From NCBI GenBank assembly GCA_039583875.1, contig CM077159.1, positions 6,162,110 through 6,226,109 of the forward strand: a stretch of 64,000 nt of DNA, read 5' to 3'. The notes under the pieces are model-generated. The model searched no databases. It was not told the origin of the DNA and saw nothing but the letters and a program-made list of their open reading frames with translations. Source of the stretch: Platanthera guangdongensis (taxonomy: Eukaryota; Streptophyta; Magnoliopsida; Asparagales; Orchidaceae). Below, in pieces: positions 42,998 through 54,545 of the stretch. The position numbers were made by a program, and so were the translations under genes. Within the stretch, counting starts at the first letter, position 1; each line of letters begins with the position of its first letter.

Positions 42998-43916
42998 AAA
43001 ATCCACACAAGTATATAAGTCCAAACAAGTACAACAATAATATGAAGCTACAACATTTCTTTATTATCAGAGTACACTAAAATTGCTACAATCATGAGTC
43101 TCTCAAAAACTCACATCTGTAACTGACAGCAACAAAGGTAACATCGTATAAGGCTCTGTCACCCTGGCCTGGCTACCCTACTGTATGTCCTACTGTTGCT
43201 GCTCTATCTGCTGGGTTTCCTCCTAAAATGGAAGACGTTGAAACCGTTAGTTGAATATCACATCCGCTCCCCCGACGTCTCTCAGGCACCGGGCGAAGAT
43301 AAGAAGAGGGTACAATATATATAAGCAGTAATAACAAGCATGTCGTATATCTTCTATATATCATGAGTGGTATAGAAGCATAAAGTAACAACAATATCAG
43401 CATTCTACTCTAACAGTTCTACACAAACAACATTCATAAAAAAAAGGAATATAGATCTACAACAGGAAAGTAACTTAACTTATAAAAATGCCCATAAATA
43501 TTTATAAGTTAAGGATCGTCTTAACAGTAAAGTAACTCATCATATAGGAGTGTCTATACAAACTTATATGATAAGAATCTTATGTGATGCAAGGTAATGT
43601 TATAAATATAATATGATGACTCACTCATGCTCACATACACGCACACTGCTATATCGACACAGACTTGTAGTTTCCACTTTTCAAGCAGGTAGATAAACTC
43701 TGAGGCGCCAGCTGTCGAGGCCAGACGGTGACAGTGAAATGAGTTTCCTCTACTAGGTGGTCTCCACACTTCCTGGCCAAGGCCTCCGTACACCTCAACG
43801 CTAAGAACACAACTGCGTAGCTCAATACGTACTAAGGCTCAGAGTGGTCTTGGGTAAATGTGCACTAAGAACACATCCCAAACTGGTCTATCTTGTGACA
43901 TGGAAGGACTCTTGCG

Positions 43917-44104
43917 AATGAGAACCGAGTAACAAGCCCAACCGTTAAAAGTCTATCCCTCAACTCCCGTCGGTGTGAAGACTTGCAAGCCCGTAGATAA
44001 ATCTCTCGGGAATGAGAACCAAGGACCAAGCCCAAACGTTCAAAGTATATCTCTTAACTCCCGTCGGTGTGATGTCTGGCGAGACCGTAGACCTGTCTCA
44101 CCAT
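43917..44104 (+). repeat. 94-bp direct repeat, two copies
   Basis: AATGAGAACC begins each copy (43917, 44011). Both contain CTCCCGTCGGTGTGA and GCCCAA(C/A)CGTT. Confidence 0.8.
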
Positions 44105-44335
44105 CCTTAACTCAAAATTATGACATCGCGTGTCAACTCACACAAGATTCCAATTCACATGGCCTTGACATCAACCATCCAAGGGCTCCAACCAAGTCCC
44201 TTTTCATCATTACCAATCCAGCGCGGTAAAATACTCACGCACTTACACCCTTTCACATTTCCATGCTCTGAAGCACTTAAGGGTTCAACATCAACACTGG
44301 TGGCAAGCCACCTAAACAACATACTTCATGGCTGT

Positions 44336-44453
44336 GAGATTTATCTCATCTGATTTCTTCCTTATAATCAATCATTCACAAACAATTAGGCCTTGAGATT
44401 TATCTCATCTGATTTCTTTCTTAAAATCAATCATTCACAAACAATTAGGCTTT
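44336..44453 (+). repeat. 59-bp tandem repeat, two copies
   Basis: GAGATTTATCTCATCTGATT starts each copy. The two differ at a few positions. Confidence 0.88.
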
Positions 44454-45115
44454 CATATATTTATCACAACAATATATTAACTCTCAGCGTATGTGATGAA
44501 AAACCTTAGTGCTGTGGTGAATAGTCAAGGCGAGCATTCCCAAGGGCACGACACTACACAAGATATGCAAATACACTCACACCACACATCCTTCAACCCG
44601 CCCTACGTATAATATGAACCCCATAAACTATTTTATTTTCAGAAAAAAAAATTATAGCATAATCATACATTTGTATTTTATTTGTCTGTTTGCATGCACC
44701 CACGTGTGATAGGTTAGTGAGTATGAGTTCACCCGATCACAGTTCACCACATGAACACCCTCAAGAGGTAAAACTCTGAGATGCGTCAAGTTGAGCTTGG
44801 TCAATCGAGTCATTTAAACGAAGGGAATGAAACACCCCCGTGGTTTATACCTTTCACCCACCAAATGACGACGTTAGCTGAAAGCATAATATCTAGTGCG
44901 AGAAGGGTTGAAAAATCTTAATGTTATGGTGAATAGTCTAGACGAGCATTCTATTAGGCCCCTTCAAGAAACCACACACCACTACTTAGAAAGGTGTACA
45001 CCTATGAGAAATCTTCTATTTGAGGATTATGAGTCAACTTACACCCACTCCCAAGAGTCATATAAAGGCGATCTTTACAATACTTCGATCATTATTATCA
45101 ATCACAGAACAACAC

Positions 45116-48100
45116 TGTAACATCCCCCAAATAGACAGACCCCCAGAGTGATTTTGTCATGACTAAGTCATGACAAAATCCAGGGAGCTTAGAAACCCTT
45201 GTAGACCTAGGCAAAAAGGTGATAAAGCACCTTGGTTTATAAATAGTAAACTTTAAATACCCAACTTAGGGCTTGACTTTAGGGCTCCAACTCGACTCCT
45301 TAACCACACCCCAACACCCCTAGGACATCAAGGAGTCCATAGTGACACCTAAGACTCATTGGGGCCAACCAAAGAGGTCAAGTTGGCCAAGGTCAACCTT
45401 AAGGACTAATTAGGTCAAAATGGTCAATTCTTCACCTATTAACCAAATTGCCCATCACAACATGGAATTGACCCCATATTTAGGTTAAAGGCATCATGAG
45501 AGACCTAGGGGACCAAAAAGCCCCATCAGGGGGCCTCCAATTTGGCCAATTGACCAAAATGCCCTCTTAGGTCAAAAGGGGCAATCCTTCACTAACTACC
45601 TCAATCGACCACCATAACTTGAAACTGACCCCATCCCTAGTGACATAATGTCATAAGAAACCCAATGGCACAAAAAGCCCCATCATGGGGTCACCCATTT
45701 GGTCAATTTTCCCAAAAGTCCAATTTTCCCTAATTAGGTCAAATCACTTAAATTGACCTAACCAAGCCCAACCTACTCGGGCTAGCCTCAATTTAGGTTG
45801 GCTCATCAGTCCAAGGGAGCTGAAATTAGCATTTATGTCACCCAATTTCGTGTAGGGTGACTAGGAGAGAGAGAGCTCAATTTTCCCCAAAAATGGCGGA
45901 GAGAGAAAGTGAGAAAGAGGGCCATTCATGGTGGGGAAGGTGAATCACCCCTCCATTCTTCACCAATTAATTAGCATTCATCTCCCCTATCAGTTTTGAT
46001 GAGTTTCCAAACGAATTGGTGTCAAGGGGAGGTGAATTCCAAGGGGATTTCACTAAGGCCGAAAATCACCATTAATGGTGATAATGGCAATTCATGCCTT
46101 GACCCACCTCTCCCCAATTGGTTATTTAAACATCTTTAGGGAGTGGAGAGGAATAAACCCCCCCCCCCCCTTTCCCGAAGATTTCGAGCCCTCTGTGCAA
46201 GGATCACCATGGCACCGAAAGCTTTGAGGAGGAGCAATGGCAGCCGACAAATGGAGCAAGGAAACGCTCCAAATAAGGTATGATCCTCTTCCCCTCTCCT
46301 AGTGCTAGATCTAGATCGGTTTAGGTAGAGAAATCGGGCTCAATTGAGCCTGATTGGGAGCTTATATTTTCGGATTTTTCATGGAAAATGGTGGTGTGAG
46401 TTCACTGGAAACCGCCGCCTCCGGCGGCATGGTCGCCGCCAAACGCTAGCCACCACCTCAACGGAGGTGGTCGCGGTGGCCGGCCAGGGAGGTGGTCGGG
46501 GTGGCCGGAAAGTGTACTGGAAGAGGCTCCAGGCCGGTCCAATCATGGCCCTTGGCTGGATGTTGAGGATGAGCGGATGCCATCCATTTTGATCAAGGTA
46601 TTTTAAATGATATTAGTGTATTTGATTTTCTAGAGATTATTAGTAGTAGATGGTTTTAAATATTAAAAATACTTAGGTGCTCTTTATGGAAATGTGATCA
46701 ACATCAAAGTTGTATCTCCAGGTCTCTAGTTTATGTTAAATTTTGTTTCAAGGTATTTGTAGCCCTGGTTAGACCTCAACACTCTTTTTGGTGGAGTCTA
46801 TACATAGGGCTGACCAGAGAATAAATTGGATGCCCACTCCAAACTTGTCCTCAAAAAGACTTGAAATTTGGGGTGTGGGCTACACTTATCTATATCTAGG
46901 ACTTCTCCAAAAATCAGAATTGTTGGAGAATAGTTTTCTATAGTTTTTAGAAAAATTTAATAATCCATGAATAAATTAATTTGGTGTCCTAAACATCTCA
47001 AAACTCCCCCAAATTTGGGTGGGTGGTCTTAGAGGGCATGCTAAGGCTCTGGTAAATATTTCACCTCATTTGGAGATGTTTTGGTTAGGTATTGATCTAA
47101 CCCTAGGTATACCTTTATAGAGTTATTTAGGTCAAGAGCTATTTCTGATGTTTGGTTGGTCAAATCACCTTAATAGAGGGTGATATTTTGGCCACTGATT
47201 TTATATGGCATGTAACACCCTTCAATGAGATTTGGGGTGGTTTGGGCTAGGGTAGCCATAGAACCCTAGTGTAGGCCCCTTTTATGTAGATTTTTAGGGT
47301 TTGAAGGTCATGGGGTCAAATGACCTTGGAATGACTTGAGACTTGGTGGGAGGGATCATAGGGTGGCTATGGTCCTCTGGGTGAAGATTTATTGAATTCA
47401 GAAGCCTTTAACCCCCCTCAAATCCCTACCCTAGTTTAAGGCACAAAGCCCAATATTTGGGTTTAGGCAATCAAAACACCTCACAATAACTTGAAACTTG
47501 AGCAGGGTATTTCTATCATAAAAAGAGCCCTAAGATAATTTTGGTGGAAGTTTTGGACTAATAAAATCAGTACTTCTTTTATAACCCTAGATGTGTCCTT
47601 AAGTGTATTTTTCTTGTTATGTTATTTCTGACCACTGAAAAGTTGTGAAATTTTGTATTTGGAAGTTTTATATCATGTTAGTCCCCTCTGTATTTTTATT
47701 GAAATTTTTAGATATTTATTTTAAGTATTTCTTTTATAATTTATGAATTGTGGATTTCTGATCAAAAATTGATGTGGAGCCCAATATTACTATGGAAAAT
47801 TATGAAACTTTGTCAGTGAGTGTTCTATGTCAATGTGTAGGCCCTGAAATTTTCTCATAAATTGTAAGTGATTAGAAACAGTACTTGCTTCACAAAGTTA
47901 TAAATTTGAAAGATTACTTTTAATCAGATTCAGAGCCCCTCATGTATTGGAAAAATTGTAAAACAATGGTTATGGAATTATTGAATTTAAATTAAATTAA
48001 GGGTTACTGTTCACTGGAAAAATTGGGAGAGCACCTCTAGGGTGTTTTTAGGCCATAATGGTCTTACTGAATTTTTATCATAATTTTTAGAACAATATTG

Positions 48101-48237
48101 ATGGCCATTGCTTCTTAAAATGACATTATCGACTTTTTGTTCTAAATTGTGGATTTGGGGCCTAAATAATTCTGAAAATTCTTAGACCGTGGATTTGTTG
48201 TAGAAATGTTACCTAGTATTTATCATAATTTTGTGGT
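45116..48237 (+). repeat. Gypsy LTR-like segment, right end not located
   Basis: It begins TGTAACATCCC, the start of the E2 and E4 LTRs. It carries GA-rich runs (about 45865-45920) and then an ATGGCACCGAA segment with a splice donor (46209-46277), in the same order as the E4 LTR. I could not find a matching right end or a target duplication, and no gag follows. It may be a solo or truncated LTR plus other AT-rich spacer. Bases 45150-45180 form a perfect 14-bp stem (GATTTTGTCATGAC) with a 3-nt loop. E6 is inserted at 48238. Confidence 0.5.
46209..46277 (+). CDS. LTR-encoded gag exon 1-like segment
   Basis: 69 nt, 23 codons starting MAPKALRRSNGSR, followed by the donor AAG|GTATGA. Phase, position after GA-rich sequence and the MAPK start match the predicted gag exon 1 of E2, E4 and E5, but it is longer. 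No acceptor or gag body is present here, so it is a relic or an orphan exon. Confidence 0.5.
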
Positions 48238-50034
48238 TGTTGATGCGCGAAAACGGCACCGGGGGAAAAACGGCACCGAGGGCAGCTAACACGGAGGGGG
48301 TGTTCGGTCTCACAGGCTAGGAGAGGAAGAGGGGAAGAAGGAAGCTTCTGAGTGCTCGAGAGTGGAGCAAACAACTTGTCAAGGGGATTGCAGGGATATA
48401 GGAGAGGGTGCTGAGAGCAGAGGAGGAGCTTGATCAACAGAGAAGGTTAACCAAGAGAGGAGGAGGTTGATCAGGAGCTGTCGAGCAGACGGTTAATATG
48501 ACGGCTGTGCTTGCAGGTTGCTTGCCGAGAGAGCTGAGCTGAGCTAGGAAGAAGGGAAATAGAAGGGGCCGCTAGCAGCGGTAACATCACACTTCGCCCG
48601 CCACGGCTTGAATGCCACTCTTGCGACGAGCTTTCCTTTTATTAATAGCGAGAGTTACAACTTGCTAGTACACCTTTACAACAAAGCAATAAAGGGGTAC
48701 AAAAGGAAGCTGGCGGCTAAGGAAGAGGAATGACAGAGGCCGCGTGGACTGAAGATCTTAATCGGCAGGCCACGCGGTTAAGGGAAAATGGGAGACCACG
48801 CGGACTGAAGAGCTAAGCTGGCAGGCCGCGCGACTAAGCTTAGAAGGGAGCACGGTCTGAGAATCGGAGTCCGCAGGAACACTGGCGACGACACTCCGGC
48901 GGCAATCCTTGATGGTGCGATGCCCCCACATGCGAGGCATGGGGGGCTATTTATAGGCCCGAGGAGGTAACAGCTTGCGGTGACGTTACCCCTGGTGAGA
49001 CGGTAACTTGAGCAAGATGGAGACGGAGTCCGCCGAGTCCGCAATAGGCCGCACGGACTGGGACTTAGGAACTGAAGCCGGAGCTGCTGACGGCAGAACA
49101 GGAGACTTGGTGGCGGACTGCGATGCGGTTCACGGAAGCTGGAAGCTATGTGCCAGACTGCGAGGAGAATCTGCGGAGTCTGCCACTGCTAAACTAAGCG
49201 AGCTGCAAGGGGGTGCGGGCAGTAGAGTGCCCGCGGAGTCCGACGAGTCCGCACGAAGGTATGCGGACTGGGGCTGCTTTCTGGAGGACTTGCTGAGTGG
49301 CAGACTGGAAGGAGTCCGACACTACTGACTGAGTCCGCAAGGAGGTTGCGGACTGAGGGAGGAGCTGATACTAGTGGCTGAGCCTGCGAAAGGCCTGCGG
49401 ACTGAGGACGAGTTGATCCTGCTGCTGGCGAGAAGCTGGTGCTGGCAAAGGGAAGGGTGGACTGCATAGAGAGTCCGCCGAGTCCGCGGTTATTGCAAGG
49501 CTGAGTCCGCTTGTGTTGGACAAGGAGAGCCTGGCTGTTGAGGCTGTTGTGGTTCAGCGACGAAGGAGGACTGGAAGTCTTGACCACACCTCGAGTCCGC
49601 CCAGCTCGCGAGGAACATGGACTGTTGTTAGTCTTGGCGGGTAGCCGGACTTGGAGTCTGCGCTCTATAGGCGGGCTGGAGGAATCGGCTTCCCGTCTTG
49701 CTGGGTGAAGGTATATGCGACCTGTTGACGGCCTGGGCGGATAGGAAGTTGAGTCCGGCAGAGAGAAACCTGCGGATACAACCTCGCGGTTAAGCTGAAA
49801 AGGGGGCGGCCTGCAGAGGCGGACTGCGGAAGAAGTCCGCGGACTCTGCCGACCAAGGAAAGGCGCGCGGCCTGGGGGGTCAAGGCGCTGAGACCGCGCA
49901 GGCCTCGCGGCCTGAGCGGACAGAGAATTCTGTCCGCCCAACCTAGGGCATCACGACCTCCCAGAGGAACCCGGGGCAGGCCGCGATGAACGAGCTGGCT
50001 CCCTTGAGAAGGATCGCCGATTTCGGGGTTAACA
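48238..50034 (-). repeat. E6 3' LTR
   Basis: About 1.8 kb. The first 260 bp match 60612-60871. It is rich in AGTCCGC/GCGGACT motifs (about 49025-49860), recalling the E1 LTR. A minus-strand TATA box lies at 48947-48956. Long open frames here on the minus strand come from the GC-rich repeats. The right border is inferred from GGTTAACA next to a purine-rich tract. Confidence 0.7.
48947..48956 (-). promoter_or_regulatory. TATA box of the E6 LTR
   Basis: CTATAAATAG on the minus strand next to a G-run, as in the E1 LTR. Confidence 0.55.
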
Positions 50035-50059
50035 TAATCCCCGCACTTTTTTAATTTCC
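50035..50059 (-). other. E6 probable polypurine tract
   Basis: The minus strand has AAAAAAGTGCGGGGAT just before the LTR start. It is purine-rich but not perfect. Confidence 0.45.
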
Positions 50060-50239
50060 GAAAAGAACTTCGAAAAAGTTGGAGACCCGCGAAAATCGTG
50101 ATCCACCCCAACGGAAAGAGAAGGGGGGCAAGGAGAGACAGAACCTGAGGCCTCTCCTTAGAAGTTTGGGGTTGCCTGCCTGTTTTTCTGCAAGAGGAAA
50201 GTTAGGGTAGGCATGTATGGGTGGTACAACGAGTGTGTA

Positions 50240-50970
50240 CCTGAGTTTGCTTTTGCAAAATTAAGAAGATGTGTCTTTCACTGAGTTCTGCAAAATGAAA
50301 GCGAGAGGAAAACAAAAAGTCATAATATCTTGCAAGTATCTGATGGAGGCTTGCAAACACCTGTTATCCTCTACAAAAAAGGAAGGATGAAGAGTATACA
50401 AGAAAGAAAAAATGAGTTGCAAGTACCTGGAAGGAACTTGCAAATCTTTGCTGGTTTCTGCAAAAGAAGAGTTAAAAGTATGCATAGTATATGAAAGTAA
50501 CTTGCAAGTACCTGTGAAGAAACTCGCAAGTATCAGATGATCTCTGCAAAATGAGAGTTAGGAACAAACATGATACATGTGTGTAATTTGCAAGTACCTG
50601 TGAAGAAACTTGCAAGGATCTGCTGATCTCTGCAAGAAGAGAGTTAGGAGCAGGTATTGTATACAAAAATAAGCTGCAAGTACCTGGATATGACTTGCAG
50701 GCATCTGCTAACCACTACAAAGAGAAGAGTGAGCAGCAGACATAGAATAATGAATTAAACTGAAAGTACCTGGATGAGGCTTACATGTGTCTGTTGTTCT
50801 CTACAAAGAGAAGAGTTAGAAGCAGACAATATATATGAAAGGAGCTTGCAAGTACCTGTGGAGAAGGCTTGCAAGGGTTTGCTAATCTCTGCAAGAAGAA
50901 GAGTTAGAAGCAAACAAGACATGAAAATAACTTGCAAGTACCTGTGAAGAGAAGGCTTGCAAGTGTTAAC
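50240..50970. repeat. 86-bp tandem repeat, about eight units
   Basis: TTGCAAGTACCTG or close variants recur at about 50331, 50418, 50503, 50588, 50675, 50760, 50846 and 50932, a steady spacing of 85-87 bp. Each unit has a second TTGCAAG and a CTCTGCAA(G/A)A...GAGTTAG segment. The period is not a multiple of three, so the minus-strand frames through it are not genes. Confidence 0.92.
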
Positions 50971-52024
50971 TGTTGATATGGCTGGATGGACATAAACAAA
51001 ATGAATGCTGGAATCCTTTTGGTAGGTCGGATTAACCTGTTCAACTGTGAAAGAAGGCAATCGACAAAAAAGAGGTCTATACTCGGAATGACTAAAGAAG
51101 GTTGGATGCCGCCACAGGTGTTCCCCGTGGGCCTTATGCACCGCTTTGCCTGAGAAAATCATCCCAAGCATAGTCCTACTCAAAGAGAGCTGGTCGCGCA
51201 TACTCTAGGAGGGCACAAAAGAGAAAAGCAAGGAGAAGAATCCTGAGAAGGATCGCTAGAAGCACTGCTCTCTTGCCTCGGGTACAAGCATCACTGATCA
51301 ATGAGACTATTTGCGCCAAGTGGCCTATAGCTTGTCTTTGGATTGATCAGTGGAGTTGTGGGAACCCGCGAAGGCACGGATCGAGAGCACCAGAGAGTGT
51401 TGGGCCATCACAGTCAGGTGATGATCGAAGAGACAAGGCTACGCTTGATCGCCATTGCTTGTCAAGCAAAGATCATCATAACTGTAATGTATCCTTTACA
51501 AATCACAGCAGAGCTAACACATGGGGCTCCCCTAGCACACACTCTGTGTCAGATGCCGGCTAGGATCCTAAGTCTGAAGCCCAACATCGTAGATTGAACG
51601 GCTCCCACTACACATATGGGTATACTCCCGCCATATGTGGTCGCAACGGTCGTGCCAGAGAACAAACTACGGAGGGAGCATTCCAGACTTGGCGATATCT
51701 CATTGGCGTAGTGACCTCTTCGACAAAGAGAAAAATAGAGGAGGAAGCATCACAAGAAGGGAACTGTGTCAGTATAAGATCCCTGATAAAATCTTTGTTG
51801 GAAAGCAAGTAACGAACACTGAGAAGTGTTTGGTAATGAAAATGTTTGATGAGAGAGTAAGGGTAAGAGTTGAGATAACCCATCAGAGTTGTGAGGAGCT
51901 TTGAAGGACTGTGAAGTCCATTGCTTACTCAGAATAGCCTTCCAAGCACACCCTCATCATCGGCATCAAAGCATTCAACAGCTTGGTTAACAACGAGGAG
52001 AGGAGGCTCTTCGACTAGGTTCAC
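50971..52024. other. E6 internal sequence, unassigned
   Basis: Between the gag stop and the 86-bp array. Short frames exist on both strands but none shows protease, RT or integrase motifs. I see nothing further in it. Confidence 0.6.
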
Positions 52025-53430
52025 TTATTTGGAGGAGGAAGGAACATCTGCCACTTCTTTGCCCTTTGAGGTTGCTGGACTAGGGTGATCTTCTTCAAGA
52101 AGCAGGTCGTGCATCTTACCCTGGCGGAGCATCCTTTGCACAAGCTGGCAGAGTGCTCGACAGTTTTCAGTTAGGTGACCTGACTCTTTGTGGAATTCGC
52201 AGTAAGGTTTTGAACCACTAGATCTTTGATTAGCTGATCTATAGGGCTTTTTGAAGCTTGCCCTATCTTTCATTATTTGGCTTACTTCTTGCATGGCCTC
52301 GTCGAGATCAGACTCATGCAAGTCACTGTCTTGCTGCTGAACTGCTGCTGTTTGAGAAGAAGCTAGTGGTAGCAATGAGTCTTGAGCATGTTCACGGCTC
52401 GGGAAGGAGTATCGAAGGCGTTGGAACCTTCTCTCCTTTCTTGATTGAGATGGTAAATGATTGTGAGGAGATCTTGGAGGATGCTTGTGAGAAGGATCTT
52501 TCTCTGATAAGAGCTTGGAGACGAAGCCTGGATTGCTTTTTTCTCCATGAATGTATGAGTTGGCTAGAGCAATCAACTCTTGGTATGTCCTTGGAGCTCG
52601 AACATTGGCTTAAACTTGAGAGGCCCTTCACGAAGACCGTGGATAAGAGCCACTCTGTACATTTCTTGATCAGTAATCTCGATGTCCAAAATCTCTCTTT
52701 GGAATCGATCAACAAACTGAGACCAAGTTTCATCGTTGCGCTGCTTGATCTCAAAGAGGGCTTCAGGACCGCCCTTTCTCTTGGTTGAGGTATAGAATCT
52801 GAGAAGAAACTCCCTTCGTAGATCAACGAAGGAAGTGATTGAGTGAGGATGGAGGCCATAGAACCAGTCCCTCACTTGCCCATCAAAGGTAGTGACAAGG
52901 AGCTTGCACTTCGTTGCATCTAACAGAGTCTTGAGAGCAACAGCTGACTCAAAAGCTTGCAGATGCTTTACTGGATCAGTATATCCGGTGTAGATGGGTA
53001 ACCCGGGCTCTCTGAAGTTAGCTGGAGTCGGCTCATGGCGAATATTCTCTGTGAATGGAGAACGTTCTTCTTACTCCCCTATAACATAAGGAAAGAAAGG
53101 AGCATAAGCTGCAGCTGCAAAAGAAGCAGGAGGATAAAAAGGAAAAGCTGCTGCATGAGGAGCAAAGACAAGATTTGCAGGGTGGGGATGACTTCCCTGA
53201 AAGTTGAGAAATCTAGCAGGACTTCCCCGGGCTGCTTCCCGGAAGAAGTTTTGGCGGGCATCAAATTCTTCATCTTGAGGTCGCAGGAGCTGCAGGACCT
53301 TGCGGGAAGGTTGCTGTATAAGGAGGAGGATAGACCGGCGAACAAGTTGGAGGATAAGCTTGCTGATGACCCAAAGTTGGTGCTGGGTTGATTGGAGCAG
53401 CTGAAGCAACTGGAGGTGTTGCTGGATGAG
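52025..53430 (-). pseudogene. E6 gag, main part (Tat-like)
   Basis: The Gag core is at 52573-52875 and just upstream (VRDWFYGLHPHSITSFVDLRREFLLRFY, RNDETWSQFVDRFQREILDI), a typical retrotransposon Gag domain. The C-terminal part at 52025-52576 has YCEFHKESGHLTENCRAL, a C-x2-H-x4-H-x4-C form seen in Tat-clade Gag. Upstream (53071-53430) lies a Pro/Ala-rich linker. Defects are a stop near 53070, another near 53273 in the linker frame, and a 1-nt shift near 52576. It ends at a stop at 52025, with no pol following. Confidence 0.82.
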
Positions 53431-54454
53431 CGTTTAGTTGCGGAGGCTTTATTTACCATGATCCAAGGACAGCCACTGAGGCAGGAGCAACCGGTTGTGA
53501 GGCCAGAATAGGTGGCGGCAAGGCCTGAACCTGTAGTGGATGTGGCTCCTCGACCGGCTGAGAAGCAGCTAACGCGGTTTATGCGTTTCCATCCGCATTC
53601 ATTCTCGGGCGCGGGAACTCCGACGCAGGCTGATGATTGGCTATCGTACGTCAAGCGAGTTATGACGACGATTGGAATGACGGAGAATCAGAAAGTCACC
53701 CTAGCGACCTTCTTAGTTGAAGGAGAGGCTAGATTGTGGTGGGATGAGATGGAGTTGCATCACTTGGCGGGTCGTCCTTTAACCCAAGTATTGATGGAAG
53801 AATTCTCCCGGCTCTTCCTAGCGAAGCACCTTCCTGTGGCTCAACGGATAGCCATGGAAAATGAATTCCAAAGGCTGACCCAAGGTGATGGCAGTGTTGA
53901 TGCGTACCTGCATGAATTTACTCGCTTGGGGCGGTATGCGGGTTCTATGTTTTCTGATGAGCAGAGGAAGACCAATCGGTTCTATGAAGGACTGAGGGAC
54001 GAGTTGAGATTCCTGGTTTTGAGTTATGTGAACCAAGGTTTCCAAGCGTTGGTTGACACTGCAAGCCCGTTGGAAAAGGATATGAAAAGGGTGCAGGGGA
54101 AGAAAGCTTTGGCTGTATCGCAACCACAGTGGAAGGCGCCCCGATCGGGGAAACCATTTTATAAGAAGAGATGGGGCAAGAAGTCCAAGACAAGTGGACA
54201 AGCTCCTTCATCAGTTGCAACGGGAGCAACATCAGGGGCTACCTCCAAGCCAGATACTCGTATCTGCTTCAATTGTGGCTGGATGGGGCATATTGCGCGA
54301 GATTGTCGGAGGCCGCCAAAGAGTGAAAAGAAGGAGGGAGCATCTTATGCGGAAAAAGGAAAGGCGGTGGTGGATTCCTCTGCCTCGCAGGTGCAACCCC
54401 CGGTCTACAATCTTGGCCTGCAGGAGGCCATCAAGCAAAGTGACATCATCACAG
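53431..54454 (+). pseudogene. E5 gag (5' truncated, one stop)
   Basis: Same Gag as E4: ADDWLSYVKRVMTTIGMTENQKVTLATF, MEEFSRLF and the zinc knuckle CFNCGWMGHIARDC. A TAG near 53509 replaces a glutamine codon; after it the frame is open without the 1-nt deletion found in E4. It ends at the intron donor after ITG. Confidence 0.88.
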
Positions 54455-54545
54455 GTATGAGTTTAGTTTTGCATATTCTATTGTTTGTATGCTTTGCTTA
54501 GTACCCCTATGTTTGTGGTTTCTGTGTGTGACATGATTGTCACAG
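54455..54545 (+). other. Predicted gag-protease intron of E5
   Basis: 91 nt, GTATGAG...TGTCACAG, phase 1, the same length and place as in E4 but with several substitutions. The splice borders are kept. Unspliced gag ends inside it at 54499-54501. Confidence 0.8.

Larger units (their letters stand above)
42995..45115. other. Repeat-rich spacer without recognisable genes
   Basis: AT-rich, with only short chance frames. It contains a 94-bp direct repeat (43917 and 44011), a 59-bp tandem repeat (44336 and 44395) and a pair of diverged copies near 44498 and 44910. It could be rDNA intergenic spacer or a decayed element; nothing here decides between them. Confidence 0.6.

Noticed and set aside
46344..46592. 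82-codon plus-strand frame as a host gene
   Set aside because: Low-complexity GGT/GGC codons in a Gypsy LTR-like segment, with no motif.
47211..47217. TGTAACA as the right end of the LTR that starts at 45116
   Set aside because: The five bases after it (CCCTT) do not match those before 45116 (AACAC), so there is no target duplication.
49189..49941. 250-codon minus-strand frame in the E6 LTR
   Set aside because: GC-rich LTR sequence with GTCCGC repeats and no protein motif; it spans the region around the LTR promoter.
50240..50970. CRISPR-like array
   Set aside because: The units are contiguous 86-bp tandem repeats without distinct spacers, inside a plant retrotransposon.
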